A stretch of DNA of 13,858 nucleotides from an uncultured Clostridia bacterium (GTDB taxonomy: Bacteria > Bacillota_A > Clostridia > TANB77 > CAG-508). This document shows positions 6,810-13,858 of the stretch, one piece after another (position 1 is the first letter of the stretch; every line of letters begins with the position of its first letter). Below the pieces are notes generated by a model, which saw nothing but the letters and a program-made list of their open reading frames with translations, was not told the origin of the DNA and did no database searches. Location of the stretch: assembly GCA_944393165.1 (NCBI GenBank), contig CALXZF010000104.1:1-13858 (forward strand), in the 5' to 3' direction. Both the position numbers and the translations under genes were made by a program.

Positions 6810-7940
6810 ATGAAGGCTATTATTGCAGCAGCTGGAACTGGAGGACATATAAATCCAGGAATTGCAATAGCAAATAAAATAATAGAAAAAGAACCAGACT
6901 CAAAAATTGTATTTATAGGAACAGGCAGGGGACTAGAAAAAGACCTAGTACCTAGAGCTGGATATGAATTAAAATGTATTGATGCTTATGGAATTGAAAG
7001 AAAAATTACTGTACAAAATCTAAAAAATTTATATGCTACATATAAATCTATTAGTAAAGCAAAAGAAATTCTAGAAGAATTAAAACCAGATGTTTTAATA
7101 GGAACAGGAGGTTACATTTGTGTACCAACTGTAATTGCAGCAAAAAAACTTGGCATTCCAGTTGTATTACACGAAAGTAATGCTTTTCCAGGGGTTGCAG
7201 TAAAATTATTTAAAAAGAAAGCTGATAGAATTTTAGTTGGTTTTGAAGATGCTAAAACAAGATTAGAAAACAGAGAAAATGTGGTTGTAACTGGAAATCC
7301 AATAAAAATAAAAAAGAGAGAGTTTTCTATAAATGAAAAAAAGCAAATAATAGATAATGCTGGTTTACGAAGTGATAAGCCAATAGTATTAGTGTTCGGT
7401 GGAAGTCAAGGTGCACAAAGCATTAATCAAAGCTTTATGGAGATAATTGTAAATAAGAAAAACAAAAATTATCAAATAATGTGGGCAGCAGGACCTGAAC
7501 AATATGAAAAAATTAAAAACAAATTAAAAGAAGTAAATGTAAACATAGATAGAATTGAAAATGTTAAAATAGTACCATATATATATAATATGGAAGAAAT
7601 TATGAACATTGCAGATTTGGTTGTGTGTAGAAGCGGTGCAATGACAATTACAGAAGTTGCTGTTGTCCAAAAACCAGCAATATTTATTCCATTCCCATAT
7701 GCAACAGAAAATCATCAAGAATATAATGCAAGAGTGTTAGAAAGTGTGGGAGCTGCAAAAATTATTTTAAATAAAGATTTGAATTCAGAAAACTTAAGTA
7801 ATACAATAGATGAAATAGTTTGTAGTAGAGAACTAATGGCAGAAATGAGTAAAAATGCAGGTAAAGTTGCCGTGAAAGATGTGGAAAACAATATATATTA
7901 TGAAATAAAAAATGTAATTAAAAGGAATAAAATACATTAA
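6810..7940 (+). CDS. murG: UDP-GlcNAc:lipid I N-acetylglucosaminyltransferase
   Basis: Membrane-associated GT-B glycosyltransferase that adds GlcNAc to lipid I, giving lipid II on the cytoplasmic face. The 376 residues are a normal length. Motifs: glycine-rich loop GTGGH (9-13), second loop IGTGGY (97-102), HESNAFPG (121-128), GGSQGAQSIN (197-206) opening the C-terminal domain, and the UDP-GlcNAc site CRSGAMTITEV (273-283) with PFPYATENHQEYNA (294-307). ATG 6810 follows GGAGG at good spacing. It is the last gene of the cluster, followed at once by a strong terminator; murB, divIB/ftsQ and ftsZ, which follow in several Bacillota, are not here. Confidence 0.97.
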   Translation: MKAIIAAAGTGGHINPGIAIANKIIEKEPDSKIVFIGTGRGLEKDLVPRAGYELKCIDAYGIERKITVQNLKNLYATYKSISKAKEILEELKPDVLIGTGGYICVPTVIAAKKLGIPVVLHESNAFPGVAVKLFKKKADRILVGFEDAKTRLENRENVVVTGNPIKIKKREFSINEKKQIIDNAGLRSDKPIVLVFGGSQGAQSINQSFMEIIVNKKNKNYQIMWAAGPEQYEKIKNKLKEVNVNIDRIENVKIVPYIYNMEEIMNIADLVVCRSGAMTITEVAVVQKPAIFIPFPYATENHQEYNARVLESVGAAKIILNKDLNSENLSNTIDEIVCSRELMAEMSKNAGKVAVKDVENNIYYEIKNVIKRNKIH

Positions 7941-7954
7941 TAATGAATATATAT

Positions 7955-7989
7955 AATACAGAAGAGAAATATACTTTTCTGTATTTTTT
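7955..7989 (+). terminator. Intrinsic terminator after murG
   Basis: AATACAGAA (7955-7963) pairs perfectly with TTCTGTATT (7977-7985); the stem can extend three more pairs (one G-U) to a 7-base loop. A run of six T's (7984-7989) follows. It starts 15 bases after the murG stop and closes the cell-wall cluster. Confidence 0.9.
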
Positions 7990-8057
7990 CTTGGACTACT
8001 AGACTTCCATTGCTTTATTTAATCAAAGAGTAAACATATCACTTAAAAGTTATATTA

Positions 8058-8074
8058 TGTCGAATTGTGTCGAA
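8058..8074 (+). promoter_or_regulatory. Tandem Spo0A-like boxes
   Basis: Two perfect copies of the heptamer TGTCGAA lie at 8058-8064 and 8068-8074, same orientation, exactly 10 bp apart (one helical turn). TGTCGAA matches the core of the Spo0A ('0A') box. They lie about 20-30 bases upstream of the -35 of the next promoter, a plausible place for activation. Spo0A binding is inferred. Confidence 0.65.
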
Positions 8075-8093
8075 GCATGGAGTACGAAAATTC

Positions 8094-8122
8094 TTGATAT
8101 TTCAAAATGTTTGTATTATAGT
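8094..8122 (+). promoter_or_regulatory. Promoter of the 104-residue gene
   Basis: TTGATA (8094-8099), a 17-base spacer and TATAGT (8117-8122), each 5/6 to the sigma-A consensus. Start near 8129, about 30 bases before ATG 8160. Lies just downstream of the two Spo0A-like boxes. Confidence 0.7.
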
Positions 8123-8159
8123 AGAAAAGTACGCAATTTAAGAAAGGGGGAAACAAAAG

Positions 8160-8474
8160 ATGGAATATAAGAAAAGCTTTTTTGGAAAAACAATAATAGA
8201 TAGTTCAGACTATGAAGAATCAAACGACAATGAGAAATTTGAACTAGAATATTATGAAACTCACAATATGACGGGGACCTGTAAAAAAGAATATGGAATT
8301 GAAATAGTAAAGAAAAGGAAGCAAGATGAAAAATTTAATATTGAATCAAAAATAATCAACAACATATCCGATGAAGAAAAAGATGTAAATAAATTATTAG
8401 AAATATTAATGTTAAATAAAGTAACACCTATTACAGTAGATGATGTCATCTCAGACATATCAGTTTTGGAATAA
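8160..8474 (+). CDS. Small conserved-looking clostridial protein, function unknown
   Basis: Acidic soluble protein of 104 residues with no signal peptide or membrane segment. A central part (about 27-52, FELEYYETHN ... KKEYGIEIVKK) looks like beta strands and the C-terminal part (SDEEKDVNKLLEILMLNKVTPITVDDVISD) like helices. From memory this resembles a small Clostridia family annotated as a domain of unknown function (DUF6514-like); the assignment is tentative. ATG 8160 follows AAGAAAGGGGG by nine bases, a strong ribosome site. It is a single-gene unit: its own promoter under two Spo0A-like boxes, and a terminator whose left arm is in the last codons. This context suggests control at the onset of sporulation or in stationary phase; no function is claimed. 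Confidence 0.85.
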   Translation: MEYKKSFFGKTIIDSSDYEESNDNEKFELEYYETHNMTGTCKKEYGIEIVKKRKQDEKFNIESKIINNISDEEKDVNKLLEILMLNKVTPITVDDVISDISVLE

Positions 8475-8491
8475 ACCAAAACTGATTTTTT
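8459..8491 (+). terminator. Intrinsic terminator overlapping the gene's stop codon
   Basis: ATCAGTTTTGG (8459-8469) and CCAAAACTGAT (8476-8486) are perfect 11-bp complements with a six-base loop that contains most of the stop codon (8472-8474), followed by T's to 8491. Confidence 0.92.
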
Positions 8492-8503
8492 CGTGCAAAT
8501 AAC

Positions 8504-8532
8504 TTGCAAAAAAGAAGAATATACTGTATTAT
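8504..8532 (+). promoter_or_regulatory. Possible promoter ahead of the inverted-repeat element
   Basis: TTGCAA (8504-8509), 17-base spacer, TATTAT (8527-8532). Start near 8539, 35 bases before the inverted repeat. It could transcribe the repeat as a structured RNA, or read on into topA. The match is moderate and the region is very AT-rich. Confidence 0.4.
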
Positions 8533-8573
8533 ACTATATAGACCAATTTTAAATAAGTTGCTGTTCTACTGTT

Positions 8574-8719
8574 GTAAACATATAATTTTTAATTTATGGT
8601 TTTCGGCCCCCAGCATCGTACAAACTGTAGAACTCCACTAAAGTGTCGTTAACAGTTTATAAACTCGTTGGTCCCCACCTTAAGCACTTAAAACCATAAA
8701 TTAAAAATTATATGTTTAC
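8574..8719. repeat. 146-bp inverted-repeat element with a foldable GC-richer core
   Basis: Arms 8574-8603 and 8690-8719 are perfect 30-bp inverted complements (outer ends GTAAAC / GTTTAC), each with only four G/C bases. The 86-nt core (8604-8689) is about 47% G+C, far above the surroundings. It has nested pairing: CCAGC (8610-8614) with GTTGG (8667-8671), and AAACTGT (8622-8628) with ACAGTTT (8652-8658), enclosing AAC/GTT, a TC/TC internal loop, CAC/GTG and a TAAA tetraloop. No coding frame is evident. It sits in the intergenic space between a terminator and topA. Candidates are a non-autonomous MITE-like element or a structured non-coding RNA; the only possible target duplication is a dinucleotide TT, which proves nothing. 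Confidence 0.85.
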
Positions 8720-8769
8720 TTGAATAGTAAACTAAAAAATAGATTCAAATTAAAAAGCAAAAATACACT

Positions 8770-8797
8770 TTGATAATTAATGGTTTATAGGTATAAC
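8770..8797 (+). promoter_or_regulatory. Probable topA promoter
   Basis: TTGATA (8770-8775), a 16-base spacer and TATAAC (8792-8797), each 5/6 to consensus. Start near 8804, about 55 bases before the topA ATG. Confidence 0.55.
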
Positions 8798-8858
8798 CAA
8801 AAACCTAAATTTAAAAAGGAGATAATAGTATTCTAAGAAGATTACTAAAAATTTGATA

Positions 8859-10838
8859 ATGGCTGATAAATTAATAATTGTGGAATCACCTGCAAAGGCT
8901 AATACAATAAAAAAATTTCTAGGTGGAAATACAAAAGTTGTTGCGTCTATGGGGCATATTAGAGATTTGCCAAAATCTAAAATGGGAATAGATATAGAGC
9001 ATGACTTTGAACCTGAATATATAAATATTAGAGGAAAGGGAGCTTTAATTAAATCATTAAAAGCAGATGCAAAAAAGGCAAAAAAAGTATTTCTTGCAAC
9101 TGACCCTGACCGTGAAGGAGAAGCTATAGCTTGGCATTTGGCATACATATTAGGCATTCCAGAAGATTCTGTTTGTAGAGTAACTTTTAACGAAATTACA
9201 AAAGAAACTGTACAAAACTCTATAAAGAATCCTAGAAAAATTGATATGAACTTAACAAATGCACAACAAGCAAGGCGAGTGCTAGATAGAATTGTTGGAT
9301 ATAAAATGAGTCCAGTCCTTTGGAAAAAGGTAAGAAGAGGATTGTCTGCAGGAAGAGTGCAATCAGTTGCAGTTAAATTAATAGTGGACAGAGAAGAAGA
9401 AATAGAAAAATTTATACCAGAAGAGTACTGGAATATATATGCAACATTACTTGATGAAGAATCAAACAAAAACTTTGTAGCCAAATTATATGGGAAAAAT
9501 AAAAAGAAAATCGATATTCATAGCAAAGAAGAAGTAGACGAAATACTAAAAAATATTGAAAATGGAAAATATATAGTTACAGAAGTGAAAAAAGGACAAA
9601 GAAAGAGAACTCCAGCTCCACCATTTACAACAAGTACAATGCAACAAGAAGCTTCGAGAAAATTAGGTTTTACTTTAAAGAAAACCATGTCTGTAGCTCA
9701 AGGTTTATATGAAGGTGTGAAAGTAGAAGGAAGAGGAACAGTAGGTTTAATCACTTACATGAGAACAGATTCAACAAGAATTTCTGAAGAAGCTAGAGCA
9801 GCAGCAAAAAAAGAAATAGTAAAGCAATATGGAAATGAATATTATGAAAATAGATATTATAAAACAAAACAAACATCACAAGATGCTCACGAAGGTATAC
9901 GACCAACATATATTGATTTAAACCCAGAGGATTTGAAAGAAAGTCTTTCAAAAGACCAATATAAGCTATATAAACTTATATATAATAGATTTCTAGCAAG
10001 TCAAATGAGTGCTGCAGTTTTTGATACAATATCAGCAAACATAGATGTAAATGAGTATAATTTTAGAGCTAGTGGGCAATCTCTAAAATTTAAAGGATTT
10101 ATGACCTTATATGTAGAGACTTCAGATAACAAAACAAATGAAAATGAAGAAAGCTTTGTGCCAGATTTGAAAGAAAATCAAGAAGTAAAAAAGAAAAAAA
10201 TAGAGGCAAAACAAAGTTTTACAGAGCCACCACCAAGATATACAGAAGCAAGTCTAGTAAAGGCTTTAGAAGAAAAAGGAATAGGTAGACCAAGTACATA
10301 TTCTCCAACGATTACAACAATTTTAGAAAGAAGATATATAGAAAAAGAACAAAAGCAGTTAATACCTACAGAACTTGGAAAAGTTGTAAATAAATTATTA
10401 ACTGAAAACTTTGGAGATATTGTAAATGTTGAATTTACAGCGAAAATAGAAGAAGAATTTGATGAAGTTGCAGAAGGAAAAGAAAATTGGAAACAAGTAA
10501 TTAGAGAATTCTATGGACCATTCGAAAAAGAAGTGGAAAGAGTAGAAAAAGATTTAGAACATGTGGAATTAAAAGAGGAAGTTTCAGATGTTCCTTGTGA
10601 TAAATGCGGAAGAATGATGGTAATTAAATATGGAAGATTTGGTAAATTTTTAGCATGTCCAGGATATCCAGAATGTAAAAACACAAAACCACTTGTAGAA
10701 ACAATAGATGTTCCATGCCCAAAATGTGGAGGAAAAATCCAAGTTAGAAAATCAAAGAAAAAGAGAAAGTTTTATATTTGTGAAAATAATCCAAAATCAT
10801 GTGATTATATTTCATGGAATAAGCCAAAGAAATCATAA
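8859..10838 (+). CDS. topA: DNA topoisomerase I (type IA)
   Basis: Relaxes negative supercoils by cutting and passing single strands through a 5'-phosphotyrosine link. From ATG 8859 it has 659 residues. Domains: N-terminal Toprim (about 1-120; VESPAKANTIKKFLG, and metal-binding ATDPDREGEAIAWHL with D82 and D84); type IA core with active-site Tyr300 in GLITYMRTDSTRIS; GIGRPSTYSPTI at about 474-485; and two C-terminal C4 zinc fingers (C580, C583, C600, C606 and C620, C623, C641, C648). MADKLIIVESPAKA is the usual family start. The strong ribosome site AAAAAGGAG ends about 38 bases upstream, and only AAGAAG lies nearer. An in-frame TTG at 8853 is an alternative. The SNF2 helicase gene follows after 38 bases and is probably cotranscribed. 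Confidence 0.97.
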   Translation: MADKLIIVESPAKANTIKKFLGGNTKVVASMGHIRDLPKSKMGIDIEHDFEPEYINIRGKGALIKSLKADAKKAKKVFLATDPDREGEAIAWHLAYILGIPEDSVCRVTFNEITKETVQNSIKNPRKIDMNLTNAQQARRVLDRIVGYKMSPVLWKKVRRGLSAGRVQSVAVKLIVDREEEIEKFIPEEYWNIYATLLDEESNKNFVAKLYGKNKKKIDIHSKEEVDEILKNIENGKYIVTEVKKGQRKRTPAPPFTTSTMQQEASRKLGFTLKKTMSVAQGLYEGVKVEGRGTVGLITYMRTDSTRISEEARAAAKKEIVKQYGNEYYENRYYKTKQTSQDAHEGIRPTYIDLNPEDLKESLSKDQYKLYKLIYNRFLASQMSAAVFDTISANIDVNEYNFRASGQSLKFKGFMTLYVETSDNKTNENEESFVPDLKENQEVKKKKIEAKQSFTEPPPRYTEASLVKALEEKGIGRPSTYSPTITTILERRYIEKEQKQLIPTELGKVVNKLLTENFGDIVNVEFTAKIEEEFDEVAEGKENWKQVIREFYGPFEKEVERVEKDLEHVELKEEVSDVPCDKCGRMMVIKYGRFGKFLACPGYPECKNTKPLVETIDVPCPKCGGKIQVRKSKKKRKFYICENNPKSCDYISWNKPKKS

Positions 10839-10876
10839 TTTTACACTAGGAAATATAAAAGGAGTTATTTACAAAA

Positions 10877-13828
10877 ATGAATAAAAATGAAGAGCAATAT
10901 AAAGTTTTTAAACAAGTATTACATGAATTTTATCATAACAATGTTGAAAAAACTAAAGAAATTCACACTAAAGTAAATAATTTAAAAATAGAACCAAAAT
11001 TAATTTATGATACATTTCGTAAAACTCTAAAAGCAGAATTTAAAATTGGAGATAATCAGCTCTATAAAATAAAGAGTTTGCCAGAGTTTTTTGAAAGAAT
11101 GTTAAATAACGAAACATATAAATATGGTGCAAAATTAGAGTTTATTCATGACAAATCGGTTTTTAAGGAAGAAGATTTGCCTGTACTAGAATATATTCTA
11201 AAGTATGCAGAAATTATAAAATATTCAAATGAAACTGTTGGAAGTTATGGGAAGTATATGAGAACAATGAGCAATGAATATATAACCATATCGAATACAG
11301 GCTTGGATGAGTTATTTGATGTTTTACAGAATAGAAAAGTACAATTTAAGAGGGATGCTACTGATGAAATAATTCTGTTTAAGAATCAAAATCCTGATAT
11401 TGAGTTTTGTGTAGAACAAGAAGAAAATGGCGATTATGTTCTAACACCAAATATTGATATATTCTCATATGATATCTTGCAAGGCTCTTCATATATATAC
11501 ATGCTTACAGATAAAGTACTGTATAGGTGTGACAAGCATTTTGAGAATACAACACTAAAACTATTAAATATCTATAGAGAAAATTACACACCAGAAATTC
11601 GTTTTAAAAGAGACGAATTAATGAAATTTTGTTCTATTGTGTATCCAAAACTAAAAGAAGAAATTTGTTTGGATAAACTTGACGAAAGCATAATTAGAAA
11701 ATATATTCCTCAAGAACTATTTGTAAAAATCTTTTTGGATTATGATAAAAACAATTATATAACTGCAGATATAAAATTTGTATATGGAGAAGATGAATTT
11801 AATCCTTTAAAAGATACCAATGTATCTATAGCAAGAGATGTGGCTAAGGAGAATGAATACCTAGATGTATTTGTAAATACTGGATTTATGCTAGATAGAG
11901 AAAATGGCAGACTTATTTTAGCAAATGAAGACAATATATATAATTTCTTAACTGAAGAAATAGAAGAATATATGCAAAAATTTGAAGTTCTTGTAACTGA
12001 TAATTTTACTCAAAAAGAAATACGAAAACCAAAAATAGGAACTATAGGTGTTAAAATAGAGAATGATTTGCTAAAAATAGACATATCTAACATGGACTTC
12101 GATATTGAAGAAATAAAAAGCATTATGAAAAAATATAAGCTAAAAAAGAGATTCCATAGATTAAAAGACGGAAGTTTCTTAGATTTGGAAGAAAATGAAA
12201 CCATGGATTTTATAAGCTCTTTAATCGAGAGTGAAGAAATTAATTATAATCAAATTCAAAAAGGTGAACTAGAGCTTCCAGTCTCTAGGACAATGTATTT
12301 GGACAGAATATTACAAGGATTAAAAACAAATGTAGTAAAAGACGACAAATACAAAAAAATGATAAATCAAGTTTCTAAAAAAGAAATTGATGAAGACATA
12401 AAGATGCCAATAGACTTAAAATCAGGTCTAAGAAGTTATCAAGTATTAGGATTTAAATGGCTTAAAATATTGGACAAATATAAATTTGGTGGAATTTTAG
12501 CAGATGATATGGGACTTGGCAAAACTATACAATTATTAGCAGTATTAGAATCGTACATTGAGGAAAATGAAAATCTAAAACCAAGTATGGTTGTATGCCC
12601 AAGCTCTTTATCTTTAAATTGGAAAAATGAAATAAATAAATTTGCACCTAATATAAAAACATTAATTATTCATGGGAATGCAGAAGAAAGAAAAGCACAA
12701 ATTGAAAAAATTGGAGAATATAATTTGGTTATTACATCATATGATTTGCTAAAAAGAGATATAGAATTATACAAAGAAAATAAATATGAATTCAAATATA
12801 TTATTGCAGATGAAGCACAATATATAAAAAATAACAATACTCAAAATGCTAAAGCAATAAAAGAGATTAAAGCTGAAACCAGATTTGCATTAACAGGAAC
12901 ACCTATTGAAAACTCGCTTTCTGAGTTATGGTCTATTTTTGATTTTATTATGCCTGGATACTTATATAATTATAAAAAATTCAAAGAATTATATGAAATG
13001 CCAATTGTAAAAGACGACGACAAATGGGCAATGAACAAATTAAAAATGTTAATAGAGCCATTTATTTTAAGGAGAACTAAGAAAGAAGTATTAACAGAGC
13101 TACCAGATAAAACAATTAGTGTTCTATACAACGAAATGCAAGGAGAACAAAATGAACTTTACAAAGCATATATGGCTAATGCCAAAAGAGAAGTTAGTGA
13201 AGAGTTAAAAAATAATGGCTTTGAAAAAAGTCAAATAAGAATTCTAGCATTATTGATGAGACTAAGACAAATTTGTTGCCACCCTTCACTATTTTTAACA
13301 AACTATAGTGGGGAAAGTAACAAATTAAACCAATGCATAGAAGTTGTTAAAGATGCAATTTTATCTGGACACAAGATATTATTGTTTTCAGGCTATTCTA
13401 GTATGTTACAAATTATAGAGAATGAATTCAAAAAAGAAAATATCCAATATCTTAAATTAACAGGACAAACAAAAGTTGGTGACAGAATTAAACTTGTAGA
13501 AGAATTTAATAATAATGATGAGATAAAAGTATTCTTGATTTCGCTAAAAGCAGGAGGAACAGGACTTAATCTTATAGGTGCAGACATGGTTATACATTAT
13601 GACCCATGGTGGAATTTGTCTGCAGAAAATCAAGCGACAGATAGATCTTATAGAATAGGACAAAAGAAAAATGTCCAAGTATATAAACTTATTACAAAAG
13701 ATTCAATAGAAGAAAGAATATATGAGCTCCAAGAGAAGAAGGCAGATTTGGCAAAAAATATGCTTTCTACTGAAACAACATTCATAAATAAGCTTTCAAA
13801 AGAAGATATTATGTCACTTTTTGACTGA
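10877..13828 (+). CDS. SNF2-family helicase/ATPase (no SWIM zinc finger)
   Basis: Swi2/Snf2-type DNA translocase of 983 residues; bacterial members bind DNA or RNA polymerase, and the exact role here is unknown. The N-terminal half (about 1-500) looks like the bacterial SNF2-associated region. The ATPase core follows: Walker A DDMGLGKT (543-550), DEAQ (645-648), TGTPIENS (673-680), FILRRTKKEV, then the helicase C lobe with LLFSGYSSML, SLKAGGTGLNL and motif VI ATDRSYRIGQ (920-929). Many bacterial relatives are longer and begin with a SWIM zinc finger (CxC...CxH); none is seen here, and the topA stop 38 bases upstream leaves no room for it. ATG 10877 follows AAAGGAG at 12 bases, slightly long. 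No terminator follows within the window. Confidence 0.93.
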   Translation: MNKNEEQYKVFKQVLHEFYHNNVEKTKEIHTKVNNLKIEPKLIYDTFRKTLKAEFKIGDNQLYKIKSLPEFFERMLNNETYKYGAKLEFIHDKSVFKEEDLPVLEYILKYAEIIKYSNETVGSYGKYMRTMSNEYITISNTGLDELFDVLQNRKVQFKRDATDEIILFKNQNPDIEFCVEQEENGDYVLTPNIDIFSYDILQGSSYIYMLTDKVLYRCDKHFENTTLKLLNIYRENYTPEIRFKRDELMKFCSIVYPKLKEEICLDKLDESIIRKYIPQELFVKIFLDYDKNNYITADIKFVYGEDEFNPLKDTNVSIARDVAKENEYLDVFVNTGFMLDRENGRLILANEDNIYNFLTEEIEEYMQKFEVLVTDNFTQKEIRKPKIGTIGVKIENDLLKIDISNMDFDIEEIKSIMKKYKLKKRFHRLKDGSFLDLEENETMDFISSLIESEEINYNQIQKGELELPVSRTMYLDRILQGLKTNVVKDDKYKKMINQVSKKEIDEDIKMPIDLKSGLRSYQVLGFKWLKILDKYKFGGILADDMGLGKTIQLLAVLESYIEENENLKPSMVVCPSSLSLNWKNEINKFAPNIKTLIIHGNAEERKAQIEKIGEYNLVITSYDLLKRDIELYKENKYEFKYIIADEAQYIKNNNTQNAKAIKEIKAETRFALTGTPIENSLSELWSIFDFIMPGYLYNYKKFKELYEMPIVKDDDKWAMNKLKMLIEPFILRRTKKEVLTELPDKTISVLYNEMQGEQNELYKAYMANAKREVSEELKNNGFEKSQIRILALLMRLRQICCHPSLFLTNYSGESNKLNQCIEVVKDAILSGHKILLFSGYSSMLQIIENEFKKENIQYLKLTGQTKVGDRIKLVEEFNNNDEIKVFLISLKAGGTGLNLIGADMVIHYDPWWNLSAENQATDRSYRIGQKKNVQVYKLITKDSIEERIYELQEKKADLAKNMLSTETTFINKLSKEDIMSLFD

Positions 13829-13849
13829 TTCTATAGAATATGGTATAAT
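13821..13849 (+). promoter_or_regulatory. Strong promoter at the right edge
   Basis: TTGACT (13821-13826), a 17-base spacer and TATAAT (13844-13849) preceded by an extended -10 TGG. The -35 overlaps the last codons and stop of the SNF2 gene. It would serve a gene or RNA starting beyond the window. Confidence 0.75.
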
Positions 13850-13858
13850 TATATGAGT

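Noticed and set aside
8604..8689. T-box-like string on the minus strand of the inverted-repeat core (AAGGTGGGGACCAACGAG)
   Set aside because: It only loosely resembles the T-box consensus, lacks a stem I or terminator arrangement, and points toward the 3' end of the neighbouring gene rather than to a start.
8574..8719. CRISPR array or tRNA/rRNA gene in the inverted-repeat region
   Set aside because: There are no spaced direct repeats and no cloverleaf with a CCA-type acceptor stem; the structure is one large inverted repeat.
8777..9484. Minus-strand frame of 235 residues opposite topA
   Set aside because: It is a shadow of the topA coding region with no ribosome site and a composition typical of antisense frames.

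Overview
The window is AT-rich and reads as a chromosomal segment of a low-GC Bacillota, most likely a spore-forming member of the Clostridia. The reasons are the A/T-dominated codons, strong AGGAGG-type ribosome sites, a meso-DAP type MurE, a SpoVD-like penicillin-binding protein remnant directly upstream of murE, and two perfect Spo0A-type boxes upstream of a small gene. No species can be named from the sequence alone.

Layout. (1) Positions 1 to about 2550 are the right-hand part of an integrated element. It holds the C-terminal part of a large serine recombinase (open at the left edge), a convergent gene for an unusual HTH / tandem-repeat / PIN-nuclease protein, and hairpins near the element's end. 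(2) The element stops inside a penicillin-binding protein gene. From about 2551 to 2845 only the 3' end of a SpoVD/PBP2-type gene is present, namely the end of the transpeptidase domain plus one PASTA domain, and it carries a +1 frameshift. (3) From 2945 to 7940 lies a peptidoglycan-precursor and division cluster, murE-mraY-ftsW(spoVE-like)-murG. It lacks the murD usually found between mraY and ftsW, and a strong intrinsic terminator closes it. (4) At 8058-8491 is a self-contained transcription unit: tandem Spo0A-like boxes, a sigma-A-like promoter, a 104-residue protein and a terminator overlapping its stop codon. (5) At 8574-8719 is a 146-bp inverted-repeat element: perfect 30-bp AT-rich arms around an 86-nt GC-richer core that can itself fold. 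(6) topA (DNA topoisomerase I) and a SNF2-family helicase follow as a likely operon. A strong promoter at the right edge points to another gene outside the window.

How it fits together. MurE adds meso-DAP to the UDP-MurNAc peptide, MraY makes lipid I, MurG makes lipid II, and FtsW/SpoVE is the SEDS glycosyltransferase that would partner the PBP whose gene is interrupted. The most interesting hypothesis is that the recombinase element is a skin-like intervening sequence in a sporulation or division PBP gene. Such an element could be either a regulated, excisable insertion or a plain disruption. The frameshift in the remaining 3' end favours decay, or loss of a PASTA domain the protein can do without. 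The left end, the recombinase catalytic domain and the rest of the PBP gene are outside the window, so this cannot be settled here.
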